This document shows, one piece after another, positions 47,474-58,403 of a stretch of DNA of 58,403 nt; within the stretch, counting starts at the first letter, position 1; every line of letters starts with the position of its first letter. The translations under genes and the position numbers were made by a program. The notes below the pieces were generated by a model. It did no database searches, was not told where the DNA came from, and saw only the letters and a list, made by a program, of their open reading frames with translations. Origin of the DNA: Lingula anatina (lineage: Eukaryota > Brachiopoda > Lingulata > Lingulida > Lingulidae); the NCBI RefSeq assembly GCF_001039355.2, contig NW_019773577.1:22961-81363 (forward strand). The letters run 5' to 3'.

Positions 47474-50400
47474 ATGGAAGACAGTGAGTTTAATGACTCC
47501 TACTATTCAAATGCGAAATCCTACCTGCTGACTTGTAGTACTGACACAGGAGCTAACTTGTGAGTATCACACGTACATCATATCAACATGTAATAACCCA
47601 GTGTTTTTGCTTGTACATCTGTCATCTATAAGAAATAATTGTGTGTGTTCACATCATTCTGTGGCAGTTTATACATAATGTCCACCGTTAAATAGGTTGT
47701 GCTGAGGTTGCTATAACAGATTCGCTGAGAGTTGATATTACCGGTAGCATTCTAAAACCGAGAATGGAGATTCGAGAGGATTTTTTTATTTATTGAAAGG
47801 AAATAAAAAAGACTCATTTAAATATGTAGATAATATCAATCATTGATACATTGGCAATACAAATGTTCTTAAATTTGCCATGTTTTTTGCTTATCAATCA
47901 CACAACATAACTAGACAAAAAATCCCATTTACTTTTCAAAAGTCACTTCCTCCTAAATATAATGGTAAACAGTTCTGTCGGTCCCTTAGAGGAACGCTCA
48001 CTGTCAGTTTATATCACATATTTCAGGTATGATCACTTAAGTCAACTTCTCACCAAGATTCTGATAGGCACTCCCGCAGACCCCCTGGCAACGTTAGAAG
48101 ACGACAGCCGGGACGCTAAGAAGTGCCGAGTGACATCTGACCCCCAGCAGTTGAGAGACCAGTGGCATTTTGATCATAAGTGGAACCTGGCTTCTAAACA
48201 AATTAACTTGTTCCAAAAGGTAAAACACTACTGGGAAAGTGTTGGCCAGCATTTTAATATACATGTATCTACCGCGAGGAATGAAAGAATTTACATGCGA
48301 TAAAACAATTTTACACTGTATAGTATTGCTAGTGTGCTACATGCAGTTTATTTTCCTTAAGTTCAGTTTGTTTTGTTTTTGAACTTCTTTCTTTAAACCG
48401 TCTTTTTCTGTCTTTTAGCAATTTCACTTTTTCTATTTACTTATTTGCGTATTTATTGTTGCACTGTATTAAAACATTATAATGCTTTTTATAATGAAAT
48501 GTGTGAACCCCCGACTTTCCTCTAGTTATCTCTGTTATCATCTCTATGGTTAGTGTTCACTGATCAGGGACGTAATAAAAATAGTCAAAATTATCCTACA
48601 AAATGCAATCCTTCATTCTAACCGAGAGGGAAAACTATTGACATTATGAGGAAAAAGCGCTCTCCTCCTCAAACATAACATTTCTTCCTTGATTAAAACA
48701 TTTACATTGTGGATAATCCTATCGAGAAGATTAATCAGTTCGAACTCTTCAGTACTTCATTAGAATTCTTTCTCACTCATGCGGAAAAAAGGAAAAAAAG
48801 CGAATTTCAGTGTCTAGTCACAGAAATATTCCCTTTTCCTTTTTTATGTAACACTATTTTTTTTTTTAAGTTACAGTTAACAGATTAAGTCTGGCAGTAG
48901 GAGGACTGTAGGCTCCTAATTGTTTTTCTCTATTCCTCTCTCTCTCTCTCTTTGTTAAATTGCCTCACATTATTGTTTATATCACCAGCATGATCACAAA
49001 CCTAGTACCCCTGAAAGTGAAGATGAAGACATTCTCCCCAATCTGATGCGGATTGCCCATTACTTCGAGCTATCGGGAGAGGGAATACAGCGAGAGGAAA
49101 TGTTCCGAATATGGCTTGCTATGAACCAGCTTTTGTCCTCGGACCTCTACCCCATAGAAAACATTCGCCTTTGGGGGAAAGTGCTTGGGACCCGCAGGAA
49201 CTATATAGTCCTGGAGGCAGAGCTGTCGGAGACAGAAGACGAAGAAACAAATTTTGAACAGGTGGGTCGGTGAATGACGCGTTAAGGAACATATTTGTTT
49301 CTATATTGTTTCAGCGTTTTAGCACCTACTTGAATTCACTGCATTCCCTCCTCTGTATCAATTTATAAAGGAATTATTTTGATGTATTTCAATTAATAGC
49401 TTACATGTACATCATCGTATATTCTTGTCTCTGTTCAGACGTCAACTCCATTGAACTCTCCAGTGAACGGCCAGGGCGGCCCACAGGACACAGAGTCAGG
49501 TACAGGTTCCCGTTGCTTTCTAACTCCTATTTACTTATATTCTTTTTTTCATATATTGACTTTTATGTGTTTTTTCTATTAATTTATCAATTTTGCAAAG
49601 GTAATTACCTTTTTCCCAACAATTTCTTTTCGTGATGTTTATAAATGCTACCGGTCGTGTAGCTGTACTAGTTCTAATGTACGCATGTGGATAAACAGTT
49701 GTGTGATTATGATTCGTTGATTCGTTGCCCTCTTCCACATACATACAGCTAGAACACACAAAATAATATATACATAAATACTCTTTAGAATACTGATGCC
49801 CGGTAGGTGTACCAATGCATTTGCCACTCTGGTTATAGGCCTATGGTCTCATGACATTGAATTTCTCGGTGAAATTGTCATGCACAACATAATTGTAAAA
49901 TCTCACTGTTTGATACTTCATATTCAAAACTTGTAGTCATGGTTCCCTGTCTTCTATTGAAGATATAGACTCGGATGTGATACCTACCACGATCTACAGA
50001 CCCCCTCCTGTAATCCCAGCAGAGCAGAGTGGAACTGGAGTCAACAAGAAGACGTATTTTGTGTGCAACGAGCGTACGTATTGTAAACGTTTTGTTTTGT
50101 ACGATAAAAACGCGTGGGTATTGTTTTTGTAACTTGTTATATTACATCGTCGTGCTAATGAAGGAAGCAAATAAAAGTACTACTGCAATTAATTTTACGA
50201 TGGTGGTTACAAACCTCAATTATACTGTAGAATACAAGTGCGTCAGTATGAATATCAAAGATATTAATGCTTTCAACAATTTCCCAAAATCATATCTTCT
50301 ATGTCTACATATTCTGCAAAGCTACTTATCGGTCTTAATTAAGACCTTAAATGCTATTTTTAAAAACAAAATAAAATTATTTGATGTCAATATTTCTTTC

Positions 50401-53192
50401 TGAAATTGACGGGAAGATGGCCATGATAGTCAAAATGACCAGTTAGAACAGGGAATTATATCCGATATAATTACCTGGTTATAACTAAATTAATTCTGTG
50501 GCATAAAACATTGAATAAATGCGCAGCGACATGTCGAGTTATGATGCGTGAGGAGGAGAAAGTTGATCTTAACAATAGAAATTCGATTTGGCGGGGAAAC
50601 CTCAGATAGGACAGAAAAACCAATAGCTAAATACACTAATAGCTAATGGCTTAAGTCTATGGCGGGTAATTATGCAAAATAACATTTAGATGACTAGATT
50701 TCCAAAGGGTTAAAATTTTTGGGTTTTCATTATATTAACTTTGTTTTATTTATAGCTGGAGAGGAGTGGATCAGACTCCCTGACGTCACACCGGCCCAGA
50801 TCGTCTGCGCGAGGCAAATCAAGAAGTTTCTTTCTGGCGATGTGAACGCCTTGGTAGGTGTAATAATAGAAATAATTATTATTATTATAAAAATAATAAA
50901 CTTAATTAAAGAGGGTAAAACATGTTAAGTGCATACACTTGTGCATACACTTATCTTATACATGGTGTTTGATTTATCTATTACTCCCGCCATCGATGTC
51001 TTACATTCCTGTGATTGTGAAGTGTTTTGCTGTACTTGAAGAGACGTACACGCAGTCTTACACGTCTCACGTCTTGTGTTTGAAAGAGCAACACATTTGT
51101 GTTTCTGCACTATAGTTATAATGACTTCTTTGTCTACATATACATACAAAAGCTATTTTTCATAATATGAACGCTTTTTATTATATTTTAATGATTCTAA
51201 TTTTATGCCAGAAAAAACAATGTGCTCAACATAATAGCAAGTATTTTACTCTGTGAATTTGAAAACTTTTTAAAATAGTTATAGGCCTACTTGTAGGTGA
51301 TATCCAATCCACCATTTCCTGGACACGAGATAAACTATCTGCGCGCGCAGATTGCCCGGATCTCAGCCAGCACCGTCATATCTCCCCAAGGGGTTTACAA
51401 GTTTGACGAAGAGGCAGAAGGAGAGGAAGAAGAGGGTGAATGTTCAGTAAAAGATATATTCATCCGCGATGCTTTCTTTTTATCCATTTATTTATTTGTA
51501 CCTTTTTCATTGTCTTAACTGAAGCTTCAGTTCTTCATATCATTGACCAAACATTTGAATATTGGGCTATGTTAATATAATTTGAATTTACATAATTGGT
51601 AATAAATTTCGGTGTTTTAATATGCAAAACGCTTAGCTATTTTAAATATTTTGCAGTCCTGTTCAAGTTTTTTATTCACCACCCGTCTTGTTCAATTCGC
51701 CTTTTCTCTTGCAGGTCGCGACTCCTATGTCCCAGACCCAGACTTTGAGGGTCTTACTATGGCCGAGCTAGCGGATCCAGAGATCCGGTATTGGGTCCAC
51801 CATGTTCCCTATATTCTACCTCAGGTATAACATATTTTTAATGCCTTCCAGGACAAATATTTGCTAAAAAGTGCTAAATCAAATCCAATTATTATTATCA
51901 ATGTCCCTTATTTTTAGGGTCGGACAAAGTGGTTCAATCCCGTCCACCTGAAACACCAAGAAGAAATGGACGACGGCGAAGAAGAAGACGAAGAAAGAGA
52001 GGAAGCAGATGAACCTGAGCCAGAAGTTGGGCCACCCCTGTTGACTCCAATATTGGAAGATGAAGGTATTACTAGACTGTTGTCGTGGTGATAATGGTAA
52101 AATATTTTGCCATATGAAACAACATTAGACCGATTCATTCGTGCTGCCTGTCTATGTGTGGCAAAAAGCTGTTGTGTCCCTGATATTGAGGTAGAAGTTT
52201 ACTGGAAAAGAGAGATGAACAAGGTAGATAAGAGATTATTAAAGATCGTTAATTTTTATTTCTTTATTTCTTATTTCATTTTTGCTTGCTTGATTGAATA
52301 AGAGGAAACGAGTTGCCCTGCGTGCCCAGTGGAACCGTATATTTGTCATATACAAGTATAACATGGTTATATTGTAGATATTGACGGTGCCCCGCCCTGG
52401 GTGGCTCATTACTCTACCAAACTGGTGCCGGAGTATGCCGTTGCCATCTTGCACTCGTCCTTGTGGCCGGGAGCGCACGCATTTGCTGTGGAACAGGGAA
52501 AGTATGTTGGTATTTCAATTTGTGTTTAAGCACAAAGTAAAAGGACGTAGGGTTACTGAATTAACTTGTCAATGACCAATATTTCTTCATTTTTATCTCT
52601 TTTATGTATAAATCGTTTCTATTTAGTTGAGGCAATTTAGACTTGATCACCACAGTCTGCAATGCTAGCTCTGGTCATACACCAAAATTTGAAGCCGTAT
52701 TATAAAATTGTTTGATAATTCGTTCAATACCTGACCACTTTTCCTGCTTTGGCCCAACTGACAGTTAGGCATTGGTCCACGAAGAGCCAAAGGCTTAAAA
52801 CATTTTGGCACACATTATATCTTTAAGTATGCATTGGAATTTATAAACGGGGAAAATACCATACGTACTGTATATTTCTAAACCGATGGATAACAAAACT
52901 GATGCCGGGGACTTTAAAAATAATTAAAATTAAAATGTTTTTCTTTTCTCTCAGGTATTTTGAAAACATTTACATTGGTTGGGGCATGAAATACACGGCC
53001 ACGCATTTAGAGCCAGTGCTGCCTCCTCTTCCTCAGTTGGAGTTTCCAAGTGGACCGGAAACCACCGAAGACGAAGACCCGACACCTGAAGTCGAGGCTG
53101 CGTGGCGGAAGAGGCAACAGGAGTGGGCAAGAAAGATGGAAGAAGAGGCCGAGGCGGCAGAGGAAGAGGAATCAGATGAGGACGATTATTAG
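47474..53192 (+). CDS. RSPH4A: Radial spoke head protein 4/6 homolog
   Basis: Eleven exons: 47474-47559, 48027-48219, 48989-49261, 49439-49499, 49963-50073, 50756-50853, 51297-51435, 51715-51824, 51918-52065, 52378-52501 and 52955-53192. All have GT-AG borders and matching phases, totalling 1581 bp (526 aa). Family hallmarks appear in order: [152 protein letters not shown]; and YIGWGMKYT. The acidic tail ends [10 protein letters not shown]. The protein builds the head of the axonemal radial spoke, which regulates dynein in motile cilia. Whether it is closer to RSPH4A or RSPH6A cannot be told by eye; invertebrates often have one ancestor of both. Confidence 0.95.
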
Positions 53193-53605
53193 CGTTTCTC
53201 GAGGCTTCTGTAGATGGTTTTAAATTATAAGATACTATGATTTTCAGTGATATCTTAATTTCTCTCGACTACGAGCAAATACATTGGCAGCTGTGTTTCC
53301 ATTAAAGAGTAGGCTTTTACTTTTTAAAAAGCCCGAGAATTATAGGCCCTAGCTTCAATTTGTGTTTCGAATCTAAACATTAAGTGACAAATATTATCTT
53401 TAGCCTGCTGTTTTAAAGAATAACGCAAATGTTAAATTCAAGTTCATAATAATAAAATAACAAAATAATAATATGAATAATGTAAACAACTTTATTCTTT
53501 TTTTAATAAAGTTGTTCAAAAATTGAAATTTAAAAAATTAACAAACGAAGACACTGACATTGCAGTACCCATGTGGAGAAACTTTTCTTTCAAAACACTT
53601 TTCCC
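53193..53605. other. Spacer between two convergent genes
   Basis: 413 bp between the stop codon of the radial-spoke gene and that of the gene on the other strand. It is AT-rich and contains the poly(A)-signal palindrome at 53486-53516; otherwise nothing is recognised. Confidence 0.7.
53486..53516. terminator. Palindrome with AATAAA on both strands
   Basis: AACAACTTTATT and AATAAAGTTGTT flank a 7-base T-rich loop, giving a perfect 12-bp stem. The + strand AATAAA (53505-53510) lies 313 bp after the radial-spoke stop; the - strand AATAAA (TTTATT at 53491-53496) lies about 110 bp after the other gene's stop. It could serve both convergent transcripts as a shared 3'-end signal. Function is inferred from position. 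Confidence 0.6.
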
Positions 53606-56600
53606 TTAGTCCCCAGATGCCTCGTCCTTCAGGGCTACATAATCTGGTGAAATGCTGTCTCGGGGCCTGTTTAAAAAGAAACCAGTGGCATATTCATGAT
53701 TCCAGTGGGAAAGTTTCAAACAAATTCTAAACCATATGTTCATTTCCTAAAAACGTAACCCTATATGTAAACGAAAGTTAAGCTTCAAATTTTCTTTCAG
53801 GTAAGATTTTTTCTTATTTTTGCTTTATAAAAGGCAGGTTAATATGCAGTGTGCTATTTTCAATTCTAATGGAACAAGGTAGATGGCAAGCTCAAAAGAA
53901 CAAACAAGTAAAAAAGTGACGTACCCGGAAAGTAAATCAGCTGCAGTGAAAGGGTGAATAAATCGAATCAGCTGCTGAATCAGTTCGTGGTTGTCTTCAT
54001 GAACACGGCCGAGCGGGATGAGGCTTTCCTAAAGAAAAAACACACACATGCTAGTCATTCACAACTTTGTATTGCAACTCTGATAGTGGTGTTTTTTTTT
54101 TTTTAATCGGACGGGGAACCTCTTTTTGACAAATCATTCTCAATATCTTCCAAGATTCTTAATCAAAACTTTGGACAGGAATTGAGGAATAAACATGTAT
54201 CACATAGCTTTTAGTAATCGAATGCACAATATTATTTGTAATTTTCATCGTAAATAGGCCAACAAACGTCCGTCGGATTGTTAAATGTTTTACATGTTTT
54301 TCAGCTTTAATGATTTTGAAAAGTTGCATCAGAGAAGTGTTGTTGGACTTCAAGGTTTACATAAGTCGAACTAGTTTACTTCGCGCTGTAGTATAGTAAC
54401 CTTCTGGCCCATTAACAGATACATATCAAGTGATTGCTTAAGATTTGTTTTGACTCGGAATGTCTGAACAACGGATGTGTTCAGATTACAAAGAGATTAA
54501 ACCCCTTCTGTGCATTTATTTACTATGTAAATCATTTTCTCACCACTGGGTCCACACGCAAGTCTTCCAGCTTTGGATTCTCGGGTTCCTTGTAATTTGC
54601 AATGCTGTATCTGGTGGGCATCGTCTCAATTCCTGCAGAGATGGTGAGATTCTCCTGGCCGGACTCATCCAGACTTAAAACAATCATAAAACCAATGTAT
54701 ATGGTTGACCGACAAGCGTACATCTTTTAAGATTTTATTCAAAAATCATGATTAGATATATAATAGGGGCCTATACAGTATATAGAATGCCACAATGATA
54801 ATGTTACCATGCATACACAAGCTGAAAATTTCCTAACGTTGTTTGCCTATTGTCAACTTGGTCGGACACCTTCATCAGACTGACGTGAGTATATGATACC
54901 ACATATCTCATAATATTATAAGATATTCTGGTAAATGTTAGCCCTAAGTTGACAATGTGGAAAACTTTTAGCCTGTGTTCAATTTTATTATTGTTGGATC
55001 ATACTACTAAGCTTATGAACATTTTTGATTATTTATAGAATACGTTTGGCATAAAACAGATCGGATTGAGAGAAAGGAACGATGTGAGTAGATGCTACAG
55101 ATGCATTCAGAATTGTATAAAAATGATAATGAAATTCACGAACTTGTATTGTAACTGTGACGGTGCCGTTATTCCTCCGGGTGAGAGATCCTCTCTTTGA
55201 AAGATTAATCTCATTTTGGTGTCAATATCTTCCACGATTTTCAAATCAAACCTGTACACAGAAATAGAGAAATAACATATGAAGTATATGTATGCAAAAT
55301 ATTATCCTGTCCTCTCATAATACATACAGGTGCGCTTCTCTACTTAAAACTAATTTGAAAGGACACAACCTAGTACAGAAATTTTTAATTTGTAAACCAA
55401 TTTGGTTTTTAGTCTAAGAGCACATGCAAGTACAGAAATTTCAATCTGTAAATGCTATCTTTAAAATACATTTCTGACCTACCTCATATCCACAATGTTG
55501 CCAACGATGGGTACAAAATCTTCGGTCACTGGTCTTGGCCCTAAATCGGGGCATATGACCATGTTGGTGCCCTCACACGGGATGAGCTTCATCGCTTGTA
55601 TGGATTCGTGAAGTTTGAGGGTCATGATCCTCCCGGTTTCTCTGTGGCGGAAGGAGGTTGTGTAGTCTTGCATACTATCTTCCAGAGGTGTCTCGGTTAT
55701 TTCAATGAGCAGAGAGACATGGTCGGTAGAGCTGGGATTCAAGACTACAAAACTCTTTCCCTCGACCTTCAGAATCGGGACGACCACACTCAATCCGCTT
55801 GTATACTGTTCGGCATTTCCCCCTGTCAAACAAGAAACCACACCATGATCGCATGTTTGTATTTGTAAACGCATGGGCTGTGGAAGAATTTGGACAAGAC
55901 TGAGTAATAAATAAATGGATTCGATTACAACAATGGTGAAACCAACAGCATTACAACCCCTACAACCAGCCCCTACAACCTGTTCCAATTTTGTAAGCGT
56001 ATTTTCCAAACTGCACTATTGTATATATCGTTACAACTGCCATCAATATCATTACATGCCGTATAAAGCAGGTTATAAATATGATCAATGTAACATACTT
56101 GTGTCAGGCCGGGCGTGAAGTTTCTTCATCCTACAACTGTTTGCGTTGGCAACTGCAGAAACCTGAGGATTGCAACCGTCCCTTTGAAATAAATAGAAGA
56201 ATATTTTTTCGTTACATTTCAAATATAAAATAAATTTTCATTTGGCACATCATGGAAAAGTATCTTTTGATATGTGAATTATTTTGTCAAAACTTCTATA
56301 CGTGAACATATACCAGAAGATCTATACATATTATGTTATCAAAAATAACTTACGACGAAAAAATAAAAATAAAAGATAACACAATTCACAAACATGTTTA
56401 ATCTTCAATTTTTATACGGGTTTTCATTTTGCATTTAGCTAGCTTTTTGGTGCTATATTTTAATTTCGGAGTGATCGAGGGTAGGCCTGAACTGGTGTTT
56501 TGGCTGTGAGAAGGCAAAGTCGCTATTTTTTTTTTTTTTATCTTAAAATGATAAAACATATGTAGCACGATAGATGGCGCTTTGTTGTCAAAATGCTCAC

Positions 56601-56747
56601 ATGTACTCACCACAAGGCTACTTTACCACGCCCCCAGAGACTTTGTAACAATTTGTTAAAAGTGTCTGACCACGAATCGAAGAAATTCAGCACTGCCAGC
56701 ACCGTTGCATCATCTGCCAAGTCCCAAGGAGTGACCCCTTCTTCATC
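53606..56747 (-). CDS. Unrecognised gene, C-terminal 320 residues
   Basis: Seven - strand exons: 56747-56611, 56181-56099, 55822-55483, 55251-55144, 54673-54544, 54028-53925 and 53666-53606 (TAA at 53606-53608). All have GT-AG borders and agreeing phases, total 963 bp. The first starts in phase 0, so more exons lie upstream, beyond the LINE at 56.9 kb or outside the window. Visible features: EEGVTPWDLADDATVLAVLN, which looks like the end of an ankyrin-type repeat; a beta-rich central exon (SGLSVVVPILKVEGKSFVVL, then HVSLLIEITETPLED); and a helical C-terminus (HEDNHELIQQLIRFIHPF). I do not recognise the family. The coherent exon structure makes it a real gene. Confidence 0.78.
54055..54176 (-). 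pseudogene. Decayed duplicate of an exon of the unknown gene
   Basis: On the - strand this segment matches the exon at 55251-55144 and its acceptor-side flank: CTTGGAAGATATTGA against GTGGAAGATATTGA, GTTGCAATACAA against GTTACAATACAA, and intron words resembling GGAATAAACATGTAT against AAATAACATATGAAGTAT. It has stops, a 13-bp poly(T) on the + strand and lost frame. It lies one exon downstream of its source, so it arose by segmental duplication and then decayed. Confidence 0.75.
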
Positions 56748-56939
56748 CTTTAAAAGGAATGTAAAGGCTGTTGAATGCCCTTCTTGCCATTTTCTGTTCA
56801 CAATCACTGTTACATTTCAATCTCTAAATAAAGTCATTCCTTAGTTATTATAAGTGTCATTATTCGCTTAATTATAAGTTATAATTGTTCTTTACAAATC
56901 TAAAAGCGGATGAAACTACATGTGAAAGAACCCAGTCTT

Positions 56940-58403
56940 TTTCAGGAGATATATATTTATTTTTCGTATAAAGGCATTTGCCCAGATTACAAATGTAAAT
57001 GGTTCATATAACGTAACTATTGCGCATGCGGAGAGCTCATGTACGTGCACTATCCGTTGCGAAAAAAGATTCTCTTTTTCTAAAGGCATAATAAACATAA
57101 TTAATCAGGTTAATCATCAAATCTCTGTCATTGGAAGACACAAGCTGTCTAAACCTTTGGATATTTGGTTGACAGGTGTACCTGTTTGGTATATATTTTG
57201 TTCTTAAGTCCCTGTACATCTCACATGTTAACAAAAAGATATTCGTTTTCTATTTCGTCCTTACATAGTGTGCATACCCTCTCGTTCGAGGGTATGTTGT
57301 CATATGTACCTTTTTCAATCATAAGATTATGGTTTCCACACCTGAGCCTGGCGAAAGCAGCTAAGTGCGCTTTCGGGAGATTCAACAATAAATAATTTTC
57401 TTTTTGAAATACAGATTTAAATGTACAATACAAATTTAATTTAGACGAGTTCTGTAACTGGCCGTTCCATTCTTGAATGTAGCAATCTTTCATTCTTGTC
57501 TTAAAAATTTCTAAAAAATATATCTCATTCTCAACACCCTGATTGTACCATACAAACCCAAAACCATATCTAAAAAGTATTTCTTTAATTTTTGTCGCCC
57601 ATGTAATGCGACCAGCCTGATCTAATCTTATAGCACGCTTTTGGATATCTGCTTTCTTCCATTCTCAGTAATTTAAGCCAGAATTTGACACACCGACTGA
57701 AGTAAGTTATAAACAGTGGGAACCTACCACAGTCTCCCAAGACCGCTATTGTTGAAGTTGTTGATCCCACGCCAAGAATCCTTTTACAGAAAGCAAGTTG
57801 TACCTTTTCTATATTGTCATACACTTGGTATCCCCAAACTTCTGCACCGTAAAATAAAATTGGCGCTATCATTTTATCAAATATCATAAACGCAATATCA
57901 GACCTAACCCTTCCATTGTTATATTCAAGTTTATCAATCATAATCATTGCCTTTCTTGCTTTCAGACTTAAACTAGTGGTGGCTTTTGTCCAAACGAGCC
58001 TTGGCGTTATAGTTAGACCCAGATATTTGTAGTGGGTTACAACTTCAACCGGTTGTCCACCAAAGTACCATTTTTCATATTTTCGTAATGGTCCAGAGTG
58101 TCTAAAGACCATGATTTTTGTTTTTTTTCAAATTTATATTCAGTCCGAAATTTTCACAGAAATTCTGTAAAATATTTATCTTCTTTTGTAAGCCAAATGC
58201 AGTGTCATCACAAATAACCATGTCATCAGCATACAATAGAAGCGAAATGCTGACAATTTCATCAGTAAAAATAGATTGTACATCACTCTCATTTTACCCT
58301 CTCTACAAACTCATATAGGAACATATTAAATAAAAATGGACTTATCATACAGCCCTGCCTGGTTCCAACAGTACATTCAAAATATTCTGTAAGTCCCGGG
58401 GAT
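56940..58403 (-). pseudogene. LINE ORF2 3' part, entering from the right edge
   Basis: On the - strand the sequence reads GTRQGCMISPFLFNMFLYEF near 58360-58300, YADDMVICDD near 58230-58200 (catalytic YADD), GLNIN near 58140, then 58112-57585 (HYKYLGLTIT, KARKAMIMIDKL, ILFYGAEVWGY, VQLAFCKRILGV), a thumb/C-terminal region common in non-LTR ORF2. 57493-57221 carries HLAAFARLRCGNHNL and the Cys motif CTLCKDEIENEYLF; 57234-57037 gives the C-terminal RDLRTKYIP segment. At least three frameshifts. The ORF differs from the LINE at 26-31.6 kb. The 3' end lies somewhere near 56.9 kb; no tail is clear. Confidence 0.82.

Noticed and set aside
1-58403. tRNA, rRNA or snRNA genes
   Set aside because: I looked for tRNA box A/B pairs and conserved rRNA words and saw none that I could fold or support by eye.

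Overview
This is a stretch of animal nuclear genome, AT-rich and full of introns and mobile elements. Spliced genes with GT-AG introns, a BIR-UBA-RING inhibitor-of-apoptosis (IAP) gene, a ciliary radial-spoke gene, Tx1/L1-like and CR1/L2-like LINEs, Tc1/mariner elements, MITEs and a Ty3/Gypsy element with an envelope suggest a marine invertebrate, most likely a bivalve or other mollusc. The species assignment is inference; no rRNA, tRNA or species marker is visible.

Layout. 0-5 kb: repeats only, including four tandem ~360-bp units carrying GCCGCCATCTTGGAT boxes and ending in an inverted copy. 5.35-13.5 kb (possibly to 14.4 kb): a decayed errantivirus-like Ty3/Gypsy element (gag, protease, RT, RNase H remnant, integrase, chromodomain, baculovirus-F-type env), with a 317-bp MITE inserted in the protease and a ~217-bp inverted piece of its own pol. 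14.9-32.6 kb: an IAP gene on the + strand, reconstructed from ten phase-compatible exons (three BIR domains, UBA, RING), whose introns hold LINE remnants, MITEs, a dead Tc1 element and a near full-length 5.55-kb LINE on the - strand. The IAP frame has one TAG between UBA and RING. 33.0-37.2 kb: a 4.19-kb DNA transposon with ~100-bp inverted repeats, a 7-bp target duplication and THAP-like coding pieces. 37.6-39.0 kb: a second Tc1-like element in a TA microsatellite. 39-47 kb: repeats, MITEs, a minisatellite split by a MITE, a CR1/L2 reverse-transcriptase fragment, and a truncated Tc1 end abutting the only ambiguous base (n at 44552).

47.47-53.19 kb: a complete 11-exon radial spoke head protein 4/6 gene (+ strand, 526 aa by my exon model). 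Convergent with it at 53.6-56.75 kb on the - strand lie the last seven exons of an unrecognised gene (320 aa, 5' end not found), with a decayed duplicate of one exon. The 413-bp space between the two genes holds a palindrome offering an AATAAA on both strands. 56.9-58.4 kb: the 3' part of another LINE running off the window.

The host genes do not form a pathway: the IAP belongs to apoptosis/ubiquitin signalling, the radial-spoke gene to motile cilia, and the third is unknown. The most unusual items are the element combining a chromodomain and an F-type env with an extra unknown ORF, the nonsense codon in the otherwise intact IAP gene, the exactly bounded LINE that begins with a YY1-like motif, and the THAP-like transposon.
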